Below are positions 46,078 to 54,060 of a stretch of DNA of 64,000 bases, piece by piece. The stretch's first letter is position 1. Every line of letters begins with the position of its first letter. The position numbers were made by a program, and so were the translations under genes. The stretch comes from Parerythrobacter lacustris (GTDB lineage: Bacteria > Pseudomonadota > Alphaproteobacteria > Sphingomonadales > Sphingomonadaceae): NCBI RefSeq assembly GCF_024626475.1, contig NZ_JANKHH010000001.1, positions 248,001 through 312,000 of the forward strand, in the 5' to 3' direction. The notes below the pieces were generated by a model. It had not been told where the DNA came from. It was given only the letters and a program-made list of their open reading frames with translations, and searched no databases.

Positions 46078-46992
46078 TCAGCCGAACAGCACCCGCGACA
46101 GCCGGCGGCGGGTGGCGACGACCCATTCGTCCTCCAGCCCGATGGCTTCGAATATCTTCACCAACTTTGCACGAGCGGCACCATCGTTCCATTCGCGATC
46201 GGCCGCGATCATGGCGAGGAGGGTGTCGGCCGCCGTATCACGCTGACCCGATGCATAGGCCGCCTCGGCATAGGCCATACCGGCCTCCATATCGGCCGGA
46301 TCGGCTTCGGCGGCGGCCTTGAGTGCCTGCAACTCGCTGTCATCGACCTGGGTTCCGGCCAGCTCGAGAGCGGTTTTAGCCTGCGCGATCAACGGAGCGC
46401 CAGCGACCTGAGGATCGGCCAGTGCGGCATCGAGCACCTGCTTCGCTTCCTCGACCTTGCCCATCGCAAGGAACGCGCGGATTAGCCCCGCCTGCGCGGC
46501 GGCGTTGTCGGGCGCAAGGTCGATCACCTGCGCGTAAATGCCCGCCGCGCGCTCGGCATCGCCAGCGGCCAGCACCTCGTCCGCCATGGCGACGAATTGC
46601 GAGACATCCTGCTGCGGCTCGCCGCCTGCCGCGCCCGGCTCAACCGGCAATTGCGCAAGCAATTGGTCGAGGGTCTGCTTCAGTTGCGATTCGCTGCGCG
46701 CGCTGGTCAGGTCCGCCACCGGCTGGCCCTGGAACATGGCATAGACCGTCGGGATCGAGCGGACCTGGAACTGGCCCGCGATGAATTGTTCCTCGTCGAC
46801 ATTGACCTTGGCCAGCACCACGCCCTTGTCGGCATATTCGGCGGCGACCTTTTCCAGCACCGGGGTCAGCGCCTTGCACGGGCCGCACCATTCGGCCCAG
46901 AAATCGAGGATGACGAGCTTGCTCATCGACGGTTCGACCACATCCTTGCGGAACCGGTCGACCGCTTTCTGTTCGTCGAGATTGAGGCCCAT
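46078..46992 (-). CDS. Thioredoxin/TPR protein, CnoX (YbbN)-like co-chaperone
   Basis: 304 residues. An N-terminal thioredoxin domain has the active site WCGPC (C36 and C39), so unlike E. coli CnoX it keeps both redox cysteines, as in Caulobacter and other alphaproteobacteria. The linker PVEPGAAGGEPQQ is followed by TPR-like helices (AGDAERAAGIYAQVIDLAPDNAAAQAGLIRAFLAMGK and later) and a YbbN-type C-terminal domain. CnoX holds chlorine- or oxidant-damaged proteins and hands them to GroEL or DnaK. It is cotranscribed with the Lon-domain gene, which fits a protein-quality role. Confidence 0.9.
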   Translation of the reverse strand: MGLNLDEQKAVDRFRKDVVEPSMSKLVILDFWAEWCGPCKALTPVLEKVAAEYADKGVVLAKVNVDEEQFIAGQFQVRSIPTVYAMFQGQPVADLTSARSESQLKQTLDQLLAQLPVEPGAAGGEPQQDVSQFVAMADEVLAAGDAERAAGIYAQVIDLAPDNAAAQAGLIRAFLAMGKVEEAKQVLDAALADPQVAGAPLIAQAKTALELAGTQVDDSELQALKAAAEADPADMEAGMAYAEAAYASGQRDTAADTLLAMIAADREWNDGAARAKLVKIFEAIGLEDEWVVATRRRLSRVLFG

Positions 46993-47187
46993 GCTTGCCA
47001 AGATCGTGTCCCCTGCGGAAGTATTCGCCGTGAATCGGAAGTGCCCAATGTGGGCCTTTCGCGGGCAATGTGAAGGGGCAATCGGCGGGGCGCGGAAGGC
47101 TGCGATTTTCCGCTTGATGCCTGGCACAAGCGTTGCTAGTTGCGCGCCTCCCCACCGGGATCGACGATTCCGGTAGAGCGTCAGTGA

Positions 47188-47262
47188 GCGGGCGTAGCTC
47201 AGGGGTAGAGCATCACCTTGCCAAGGTGAGGGTCGGGCGTTCGAATCGCCTCGCCCGCTCCA
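47188..47262 (+). tRNA. tRNA-Gly(GCC)
   Basis: The 75 bases give a full cloverleaf: acceptor GCGGGCG/CGCCCGC, D arm GCTC..GAGC, anticodon stem TCACC/GGTGA with loop TTGCCAA (anticodon GCC), T arm GGGCG-TTCGAAT-CGCCT, discriminator T and an encoded CCA. It reads GGC and GGT codons. Transcribed divergently from the cnoX-like gene. Confidence 0.97.
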
Positions 47263-47418
47263 TTTTCCGATAATCCGATGGTGGCTGCGTGATGCAGATC
47301 CGGCCTCTGTTGGGGTCGCAGTCGCATGGACCCCGTGTTGCGCCATTCACCGGCCTTCTGATGCGTTTCATCGAATTACCCTCTTGCCTTGCAGCGCATG
47401 TCGGCTAGGGCGCACGTA

Positions 47419-47430
47419 ATGTTGTAACAT
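47419..47430 (+). promoter_or_regulatory. Zur-box-like dyad ATGTTGTAACAT
   Basis: A perfect 5-base inverted repeat around GT, ending 13 bases before the start of the TonB receptor. It resembles the centre of proteobacterial Zur boxes (TGTTATA..TATAACA) and fits the predicted zinc-linked function of the receptor. The match covers only the core, so binding needs proof. Zur with Zn(II) would repress the gene. Confidence 0.45.
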
Positions 47431-47442
47431 CATGAGAGTCCG

Positions 47443-49620
47443 ATGAACCGCTCCAGCAAATTCTCCGTCAACCGTTCGCTGCTCGTTCTCCCGCTCGTGT
47501 CGCTCGCTCTGGTCCAGCCGGTCCAAGCGCAGGACACCGCCCAACAGGCAGACGCTGAATCCGAGAAGACGTCCGATGACTTCCATGATCGCCGCTACGA
47601 CCGCTTCGGCGAACTGATCGTCACCGCCATCGGCGTCACCCAGCTCGACGTATTGGCGGGGACCTCGGTGGTCGAGGGGATCGAACTCCAGCGCAGCCTC
47701 GAATCGCAAATTGGCGAGGTGCTGGTTGATTTGCCCGGCGTGTCGGCGAGCAGCTTTTCGCCCGGTGCCTCGCGCCCGGTGCTGCGCGGGTTCCAGGGGG
47801 AGCGCGTCCGCGTGCTGGTCGACGGGATCGGCTCGATCGACGTATCCAACACCTCGGTCGACCATGCGACCTCGATCGACCCGCTGACGGCGGAAAGCAT
47901 CGAGGTGCTGCGCGGCCCCGCCGTGCTGCTCTATGGCAGCCAGGCGATCGGCGGCGCGGTCAATGTGATCGACAAGCGCATCCCGCAACGCATGCTGCGC
48001 GAACCCTTCCACATCGATGCGACCGTTTCGGCGGACACCGCCTACGATCTGCGCGAAGCAGGCGCGTCGCTCGACATTCCGGCCGGTTCCGGCTTCGTGT
48101 TCCACATCGACGGCAGCTACCGCGACACCGACGATGTCGAGATTCCCGGCTTCGTCGTCTCGCCGCTACTGCGCGCGGACCTGCTGGCCGTTGCGGACGA
48201 GGAAGAGGAAGAAGGCGAGTTCGAGGAGGCCGACGAACTGCGTGAGGCCGCGAACCGGCGCGGTGTCCTGCCGAGCAGCGACACAAGGACCTGGACCGGC
48301 AACGCCGGCTTCGCGTTCTTCGAAGGCGACAGCAACCTCGGCGCGTCCTTCGGCATTTACGATACGCGTTATGGCGTGCCGAGCAGGCCGGGCGCGGGGC
48401 ATCACCACGGCGAAGAGGGCGAGGAAGGCGAAGCGGAGGAAGAGGGCGAAGAAACCGTCTCGATCGACCTGCGCCAGTACCGCGCCGACATGCGCGGCGT
48501 GCTCGCGCTGGGCGACGGTTTCTTCAAGTCGCTCAACACCCGTGTGGGTTACAGCGACTACACCCACACCGAGTTCGAAGGCGCCGAGGTCGGCACAGTG
48601 TTCGACGTCCAAGGCCTCGAAGCGCGCGCGGTGCTCGAACAGAATGCGCGGGGGCCGTGGTACGGCTCGATCGGCACGCAGTATTACTTCCGCGACTTCG
48701 ATGCCTTCGGCGCGGAGGCCTATGTGCCGAAGAACCGGACCGACCAGTTCGCGCTGTTCGCATTGCAGGAATTCGATCTCGGGCTGGTCGAACTCGAAGC
48801 GGCCGGACGGTGGGAGACGACCGATGTCGAATCGCTCGCGGTCGGGTTCGAGCGCAGCTTCGACACTTTCTCGGGCGCGCTGGGCATCGCCCACGAAACC
48901 GATGGCGGCCTGCGCTTCGGCGTCAACGCCAGCCGGGCCGAGCGGGCCCCCAGCGCGGAAGAACTGCTGTCCAACGGCCCGCATATCGCGACCCAGGCGT
49001 TCGAGATCGGCGATCCGAATTTGCGCACCGAGCGCGCACTAGGGCTAGAGGCCTTCGTTCGCGGGAAGCTCGGCCCGGCCAATATAAGCCTCGCGGTCTA
49101 TCGCAACTGGTTCGACAACTACGTCTATCTCGACGCGACCGGCGAAGAGGAAGACGATCTTCCGGTCTTCACCTATCTCCAGTCCGATGCCGACTGGTTC
49201 GGGGTCGAGGCGCAGGTCTACTACACATTGTTCGACAGCAGCGACCTGACCGTCGCTGCCGACCTGCGCGGCGATTACATCCGCGCCGAACTCGCCGACG
49301 GGACCCCGATCCCGCGTATCCCGCCGCTGAGCCTGCTCGGCGCGCTCGAAGCGCAGACCTCGCGCTTCGACGGGCGGATCGAGGTGAAGTATACCGACGG
49401 GCAGGACCGCGTGGCCGCGTTCGAAACCCCGAGCGACAGCTTCACCTTCGTCAACGCCTCGCTTGCATGGAAGCCGTTGCTCGGCAACGACAACGTCACC
49501 GTGCTGGCGCAGGTCGACAACATCTTCGATACCGAAGGCCGCCGCCACGCGAGCTTCACCAAGGACTACGTCCCGCTCGCAGGCCGCAACTTCAAGCTGA
49601 GCGTGCGGACGAGCTTCTAG
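47443..49620 (+). CDS. TonB-dependent receptor, ZnuD-like (zinc uptake)
   Basis: 725 residues. The signal peptide (SLLVLPLVSLALVQPVQAQ) is followed by a plug with the consensus RFGELIVTAIGVTQLD, LPGVSASSFSPGASRPVLRGF and EVLRGPAVLLYGSQAIGGAVNVIDKRIP, then a barrel ending in AGRNFKLSVRTSF. Two extracellular loops are highly acidic: near residue 250 (EEEEEGEFEEADEL) and near 318-335 (GHHHGEEGEEGEAEEEGEE), with histidines next to acidic runs. His/Glu-rich loops mark the neisserial zinc receptor ZnuD. The metal is inferred; nickel or cobalt is also possible. A Zur-like site lies in front. Confidence 0.82.
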   Translation: MNRSSKFSVNRSLLVLPLVSLALVQPVQAQDTAQQADAESEKTSDDFHDRRYDRFGELIVTAIGVTQLDVLAGTSVVEGIELQRSLESQIGEVLVDLPGVSASSFSPGASRPVLRGFQGERVRVLVDGIGSIDVSNTSVDHATSIDPLTAESIEVLRGPAVLLYGSQAIGGAVNVIDKRIPQRMLREPFHIDATVSADTAYDLREAGASLDIPAGSGFVFHIDGSYRDTDDVEIPGFVVSPLLRADLLAVADEEEEEGEFEEADELREAANRRGVLPSSDTRTWTGNAGFAFFEGDSNLGASFGIYDTRYGVPSRPGAGHHHGEEGEEGEAEEEGEETVSIDLRQYRADMRGVLALGDGFFKSLNTRVGYSDYTHTEFEGAEVGTVFDVQGLEARAVLEQNARGPWYGSIGTQYYFRDFDAFGAEAYVPKNRTDQFALFALQEFDLGLVELEAAGRWETTDVESLAVGFERSFDTFSGALGIAHETDGGLRFGVNASRAERAPSAEELLSNGPHIATQAFEIGDPNLRTERALGLEAFVRGKLGPANISLAVYRNWFDNYVYLDATGEEEDDLPVFTYLQSDADWFGVEAQVYYTLFDSSDLTVAADLRGDYIRAELADGTPIPRIPPLSLLGALEAQTSRFDGRIEVKYTDGQDRVAAFETPSDSFTFVNASLAWKPLLGNDNVTVLAQVDNIFDTEGRRHASFTKDYVPLAGRNFKLSVRTSF

Positions 49621-49629
49621 GTCCTAACC

Positions 49630-50805
49630 CTAGTCCTCGACGCCGAAGGTCAGCTCGGCGTTGGCCTCGAGCCGTTCGACCAGCGCTTCGCCGAGGAACG
49701 AGCCGGGTGTGCCGACGCCGCCCGGCTCCTTGCAGGACAGCAGCGCGATTCCCGTCTGGGCCAGCATCCGGCTGGTCGAGCCGTAGCCGGGATCGTACTT
49801 GCCCTTCACGCCGTAGCGGATCGTCGCACCGTCGGGCATTTCGCCGATGAACAGCACGTCGTAGAAGCCGTTGTCGCGCTCTTCCTTGGTCGGGCCTTCG
49901 CCCGGCTTGGGGGGCTTCGCGCCGAACGGGTTCTTGAGCATTTCGGCGACCGCATTGGCCGCAGCCTTGCCCGCTTCGCCCGGGCTGGTGAGCATCATCT
50001 CGTCGTATTTGAAATCCTCGCCATAGGGGAAGCCGCGCAGGAAATTGGTCCGGTGGACGTTCTTGGTGTTGATCGTCGCCATGATGAAAGGCGCGGCCCA
50101 TTTGCCGGTCGCCTCGTCATATTCAGGCACCAGGCCCATCGGCTGGCTCGGCCCGTCGAAGCCGGGCGTCAGGCCGAAGGGGCTGGAGAGGATCGGGATC
50201 AGCTTGGGGTTTTTCGCCACCGCCTTCATCGTCGCGGTCAGGCTGGCGGCGGTCCCGCCGGAAAAGGTGCCCTGCATCCCGCGCACCCGGCCCTTCACGC
50301 GCGGCGCGGGCTGACCGAACTTGGCCGCGGCCTCCTTCTGCAGCATGAAAACGCCGAGATCGAACGGGATCGAATCGAACCCGCTCGAAAAGCAGATATG
50401 CGCGCCCGAGGCCTTGGCACTTTCGTGGTGCTGGTCGATCTTCTCGCGCATCCAGCCCGGTTCGCCGCACAGATCGGCATAGTCGGTGCCGGTGGCGACA
50501 CAGGCCTCGACCAGCGCATCGCCATAGAGCTGGTAGGGGCCGACCGTGGTCAGCACCACGCGGGTGCGGTTGCACATCGCGGTGAGGCTGCCCGGATCGT
50601 CCGCATCGGCGACCACCAGCGGCGTGTCCTGCGGGGCGCCGATTGCGTCGCGCACTTCTTCCAGCTTGGCGAGACTGCGTCCGGCCATCGCCCATTTCGG
50701 CGCGTCCGCACGGCCCACGTAATGGTGCGCCAGATACTCCGCGACCAGCCGACCGGTGTAGCCGGTTGCACCATAGACGATGATATCGAATTCGCGGTCA
50801 GCCAT
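49630..50805 (-). CDS. Saccharopine dehydrogenase-like oxidoreductase (trans-acting enoyl reductase type)
   Basis: 391 residues. The N-terminal Rossmann motif is VYGATGYTGRLVAEYLA (NADPH), followed by AGRSLAKLEEVRDAIG, VVADADDPGSLTAMC and the C-terminal half with WMREKIDQHHESAKASGAHICFSSGFDSIPFDLGVFMLQ. This is the SCCPDH/Rv2449c type, different from true lysine-pathway enzymes; related mycobacterial proteins act as trans enoyl reductases on lipid intermediates. The reaction here is unknown. Downstream on the strand is the receptor gene in opposite orientation. Confidence 0.85.
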   Translation of the reverse strand: MADREFDIIVYGATGYTGRLVAEYLAHHYVGRADAPKWAMAGRSLAKLEEVRDAIGAPQDTPLVVADADDPGSLTAMCNRTRVVLTTVGPYQLYGDALVEACVATGTDYADLCGEPGWMREKIDQHHESAKASGAHICFSSGFDSIPFDLGVFMLQKEAAAKFGQPAPRVKGRVRGMQGTFSGGTAASLTATMKAVAKNPKLIPILSSPFGLTPGFDGPSQPMGLVPEYDEATGKWAAPFIMATINTKNVHRTNFLRGFPYGEDFKYDEMMLTSPGEAGKAAANAVAEMLKNPFGAKPPKPGEGPTKEERDNGFYDVLFIGEMPDGATIRYGVKGKYDPGYGSTSRMLAQTGIALLSCKEPGGVGTPGSFLGEALVERLEANAELTFGVED

Positions 50806-50815
50806 ACTCTTCCTC

Positions 50816-50897
50816 CGTCATCCCAGCGAACGCTGGGATCGCTATCAACCCTTGTCGAACATTTCTGCGAGCGATGCCAGCGTTCGCTGGCATGACG
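50816..50897. repeat. Palindromic repeat pair, AGCGAACGCT type
   Basis: Two hairpins face each other in the gap between the acyl-CoA dehydrogenase and the oxidoreductase: CGTCATCCCAGCGAACGCTG at 50817 and GCCAGCGTTCGCTGGCATGACG at about 50875-50896. The outer CGTCAT/ATGACG ends match the REP-like family at 15983, but the core is different. The rest of the gap is a spacer. Confidence 0.7.
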
Positions 50898-50909
50898 GAC
50901 CAATGAGGA

Positions 50910-52097
50910 TCAAAACCCGAACTGCCGGCTTGCCAGGTCGTACATGATTTCTTCCGAGCCGCCACCGATCGCCATCACCCGCACCTCGCGGTAGATCCGC
51001 TCGACCCTTCCGCCGCGCACGAAGCTTGCGCCGCCCAGGATCTGGCACGCCTCGCGCGCGCAATATTCCATCGTCTGGGTCGCCTGCACCTTGAGCAGCG
51101 CGAAATCGCCCGGGAAGGCGCAGCCGGTCTTTACGGTCCATGCGGCGCGGTCGATCATCGCCTGCGTTGCATGGATCATCTGCAGCATCCGCGCGAGCTT
51201 GTGGCGGATCGCCTGGCGGGTGACGAGCGGCTTGCCGAAGGTCTCGCGCTGACGCGCCCAGTCGAGCGCATCTTCGTAGCACAGCCGCGCATAGGCTGCC
51301 GCCTGCTGCGCCATGCCCAGTCGCTCGCCGTTGAAATTGCGCATGATCGCGCCGAAGCCGGCGTTCTCCGGCCCGATCAGGTTTTCCGCCGGAACTTCCA
51401 CATCGTCGAAATGGATCGTCGCGGTATCGGACGCGAGCCAGCCCATCTTGTCGAGCCTTGTCCGGCTCACGCCCGCTCGTTCGGTCTCGACCAGCAGCAG
51501 CGAGACGCCCCCGATTCCGGCGCCCCCTGTGCGCACCGCCAGCGTGATGTAGTCGGCACGCATCCCCGAAGTGATCAGCGTCTTGGCACCATTGACGAAG
51601 TAGCTGCTCCCGCGCCGCTCGGCCCGGGTCCTCAGATTGGCGACGTCCGAACCGCCGCCGGGTTCGGTGATGCCGAGGCAGATGACCTTCTCGCCCGCGA
51701 GCACTTGCGGCGCGATCCGCCGCTTCAGCTCCTCGCTGCCGGTGGCAAGGATCGGCGGCAGGCCGATACCATGCGTCTGGAGCGAGGCGGGGATTCCGCC
51801 CGCGCCGGGGCGGCACAATTCCTCCGACTGGACCAGCGAATGGAAGATATCGAACCCGCCATCGTGGCCGATCGTCCCGCTGCCGCCGTATTCCTGCGGA
51901 TAGCCGAGCCCGAGCACGCCTGCTGCCGCCGCCTTGCGGTGCAGCTCGCGCGGAAGCTCGCCTGCCGCCTCCCATTCCGCCACATGCGGCATGATCTCGC
52001 GGGTGACGAAGGCGCGCACGCTGTCGCACACTGCCTCGTGGCTGTCGTCGTAATGCGGCGAACGGGCGCGCCACTGGTCGAACAGGGGGGCGGTCAT
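50910..52097 (-). CDS. Acyl-CoA dehydrogenase family protein
   Basis: 395 residues from the ATG at 52097. The flavin and acyl-CoA contact motifs GITEPGGGSDVANLRTRAE and YFVNGAKTLITSGMRAD, the C-terminal RQRETFGKPL and the adenine site QILGGASFVRGG are present, and the catalytic Glu is expected in the REVRVMAIGGGSEEIMYDL segment near the end. Soluble FAD enzyme; the chain length of its substrate cannot be told. It overlaps the thioesterase gene by ATGA, forming an operon with dcd. Confidence 0.92.
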   Translation of the reverse strand: MTAPLFDQWRARSPHYDDSHEAVCDSVRAFVTREIMPHVAEWEAAGELPRELHRKAAAAGVLGLGYPQEYGGSGTIGHDGGFDIFHSLVQSEELCRPGAGGIPASLQTHGIGLPPILATGSEELKRRIAPQVLAGEKVICLGITEPGGGSDVANLRTRAERRGSSYFVNGAKTLITSGMRADYITLAVRTGGAGIGGVSLLLVETERAGVSRTRLDKMGWLASDTATIHFDDVEVPAENLIGPENAGFGAIMRNFNGERLGMAQQAAAYARLCYEDALDWARQRETFGKPLVTRQAIRHKLARMLQMIHATQAMIDRAAWTVKTGCAFPGDFALLKVQATQTMEYCAREACQILGGASFVRGGRVERIYREVRVMAIGGGSEEIMYDLASRQFGF

Positions 52098-52885
52098 GCG
52101 ATGAGGTCTCCTCGCGCGATGCGCGGCAAAACGCCCGACTGACTGGAAATCGCGAGCAGGCGGCCGTCTTCGGCGAAGTGCCGCGCCGAGCCATGGACCA
52201 CGCCGCGATCGAAGGCGGCGAGCTCGGTGACCGAGAGCATCCAGCCCGGCTCCGCGCCTTGCACGAAACGGAGCGTGGCATCGAGGCTCGAGCCCCCGCG
52301 CGATCGGGGGTGGGCGCCGAGGAAGAAGTCGGAAATGATCGCGATCCAGCCGGCATCGAGCGCGAAGCCGGCGCGTGACCGGGTCCAGATGGCATGGATG
52401 CCGCGACTGTTGTCTTCCAGCGCGACGCGGTATTCGATCTGGTCGGTCAGATTGCCCTGCGCACCATAGTCGAGTTCGACCGGGGTGCTCGCCTCGGGGC
52501 CGGGCAGTTCGGGCATCTGCGCGAAGAGCTGCTGCTCTGCCGGTTCGCGCGCGCCGAGCGCGGCGCTGACCCGGTGCGTCGGACGGCCGTTGACCGAAAG
52601 CTCGCCGGCATATTGCGCCACCGCCTGCCCGCCGCCGCATGCCTCGCACGCCACCACCAGTTCTTCGGCATGCTGCGTCGGGCTGAGGAACTGGATGTTG
52701 GCCCACAGCAGCGGCAGTTCGCTGTCGAGCTGCATCGCGTCGATCGCCGCAGCCAGCGCCACTCCGCCCATCACATGCGGCGCGCCCTCGTGCCCTGCAG
52801 TGGCGGGCAAGGTTACGGGCAGAATATACTCGCTCTGCCGGTTGCCGGGCACCACGCGCCAGAAGGGATAGCCCGCGACGCTCAC
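52094..52885 (-). CDS. Acyl-CoA thioesterase, double hot-dog fold
   Basis: 263 residues from the GTG at 52885. The first hot-dog half carries HVMGGVALAAAIDAMQLDSELPLLWANIQFLSPTQHAEEL, and the second half carries WIAIISDFFLGAHPRSRGGSSLDATLRFV and HGSARHFAEDGRLLAISSQSGVLP, the TesB-type repeat. The conserved Asp of TesB is in AIISDFFLG. It would hydrolyse acyl-CoA, which fits the coupled acyl-CoA dehydrogenase. The start is only ten bases from the dcd stop. Confidence 0.8.
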   Translation of the reverse strand: MSVAGYPFWRVVPGNRQSEYILPVTLPATAGHEGAPHVMGGVALAAAIDAMQLDSELPLLWANIQFLSPTQHAEELVVACEACGGGQAVAQYAGELSVNGRPTHRVSAALGAREPAEQQLFAQMPELPGPEASTPVELDYGAQGNLTDQIEYRVALEDNSRGIHAIWTRSRAGFALDAGWIAIISDFFLGAHPRSRGGSSLDATLRFVQGAEPGWMLSVTELAAFDRGVVHGSARHFAEDGRLLAISSQSGVLPRIARGDLIA

Positions 52886-52895
52886 CCGCCTGCCG

Positions 52896-53450
52896 TCACA
52901 GCCTTGGCAGCGTGACGCCGCGCTGGCCCATATATTTGCCCGCGCGATCTTTGTAGCTCGTCTCGCAGCGCTCGTTGCCTTGCAGGAACAGGAACTGGCA
53001 GGCCCCTTCGTTGGCATAGATCTTCGCCGGCAGCGGGGTGGTGTTGGAAAATTCCAGCGTCACATGCCCTTCCCAGCCCGGTTCCAGCGGCGTCACGTTC
53101 ACGATGATCCCGCAGCGGGCATAGGTGCTCTTGCCGAGGCAGATCACCAGCACATCCTCCGGCACGCGGAAATACTCCACCGTCCGGGCGAGCGCGAAGC
53201 TGTTGGGCGGGATGATGCAGACCTCGGTCTCGCGGTCGACGAAACTTTTGGGGTCGAACTGCTTCGGGTCGACCACGCTCGAATCGACATTGGTGAAGAT
53301 CTTGAACTCGGGCGCAACCCGCGCGTCGTAGCCGTAGCTCGACAGGCCGTAGCTGATCACCCCCTCGCGCCGCTGCGCCTCGACGAAGGGCTCGATCATG
53401 CCGTGTTCGAGCGCCTGCGTGCGGATCCACTTGTCGGAAAGAATCGCCAT
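52896..53450 (-). CDS. dcd: dCTP deaminase
   Basis: 184 residues, full length. The family motifs are [21 protein letters not shown], the catalytic [48 protein letters not shown] region and [10 protein letters not shown]. The enzyme deaminates dCTP to dUTP, the source of dUMP for thymidylate in this lineage. It is the first gene of the dcd-thioesterase-dehydrogenase run on the minus strand. Confidence 0.97.
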   Translation of the reverse strand: MAILSDKWIRTQALEHGMIEPFVEAQRREGVISYGLSSYGYDARVAPEFKIFTNVDSSVVDPKQFDPKSFVDRETEVCIIPPNSFALARTVEYFRVPEDVLVICLGKSTYARCGIIVNVTPLEPGWEGHVTLEFSNTTPLPAKIYANEGACQFLFLQGNERCETSYKDRAGKYMGQRGVTLPRL

Positions 53451-53482
53451 GAGACGGTGATTCCCGATGGCCGAAGGAGGAG

Positions 53483-53502
53483 CAAGCGCTGCGCAGCGCT
53501 TG
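53483..53502. terminator. Perfect 20-base palindrome CAAGCGCTGCGCAGCGCTTG
   Basis: A 10-base inverted repeat with no loop lies between the LRAT-like gene and dcd, both on the minus strand. It is the best candidate for ending the upstream transcript, but no T tract follows (CTCCTCC on that strand), so it may equally be a REP-like unit or an operator. Confidence 0.4.
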
Positions 53503-53519
53503 TCCCCGTCAATGCGCGA

Positions 53520-54035
53520 TCATTTGAGACTTGGGTTCAGGCCCTTTACATGGTCGAGCCATCTTTTCGGCTTGCGCAGCATGTCCTTCGGATAGCTCAC
53601 CTTGAGCCCGACGATCTGCGCCATCGCGCCGACGAAATGGATGCAGTTGCGCTTGTCGAGGTCGTAATACTTCCCCGGCGCATTGCGCCATGCGCTCACC
53701 TCGTCGCGGATCTTCCAGTATTGCGCGTCGCTCAGCTTCACCGTGAAGTGCCGCTTGGTCTGTTTGATGTAGTCCGCCTTTTCGACCATGATATCGTGCG
53801 CGACCGGGCCTTGCAGGATCGCGGGGGTGACTTCCTTGGCAGTGAAGCCGTAGTTCTCGTTCACCGCCTTGCCGTTCCTGTCGAGCGTGCCCTTCATCAC
53901 GATGAAAGCGTGCGGATAGCGCCCGCTGAACAGCCCGCCACCATAGCTGTGGAAGCTGAGCTCGACCGCCGCCGACGCGGGGAGCGACCACAGCGCGGCA
54001 AACAGGGCAAGGAGGAGCGCGACCGGTCTGTGCAT
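53520..54035 (-). CDS. Secreted NlpC/P60-superfamily (LRAT-like) protein, putative
   Basis: 171 residues with signal peptide MHRPVALLLALFAALWSLPASA. FHSYGGGLFSGRYPHAFIVMKGTLD supplies a histidine in a glycine-rich loop and DLDKRNCIHFVGAMAQIVGLKV supplies an NCxHFV box. The order His then NC-HF is that of circularly permuted NlpC/P60 enzymes (LRAT NCEHFV). They include acyltransferases, amidases and cysteine proteases; which applies here is open. The two residues would be catalytic if the assignment holds. Confidence 0.6.
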   Translation of the reverse strand: MHRPVALLLALFAALWSLPASAAVELSFHSYGGGLFSGRYPHAFIVMKGTLDRNGKAVNENYGFTAKEVTPAILQGPVAHDIMVEKADYIKQTKRHFTVKLSDAQYWKIRDEVSAWRNAPGKYYDLDKRNCIHFVGAMAQIVGLKVSYPKDMLRKPKRWLDHVKGLNPSLK

Positions 54036-54060
54036 CCGCGCTCCCTAGCCCGATCCGCGC

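Noticed and set aside
48190-48480. Acidic repeat runs in the TonB receptor as a frameshift or low-complexity artefact.
   Set aside because: The frame is open through the region and barrel motifs continue after it; the runs fit surface loops of metal receptors.
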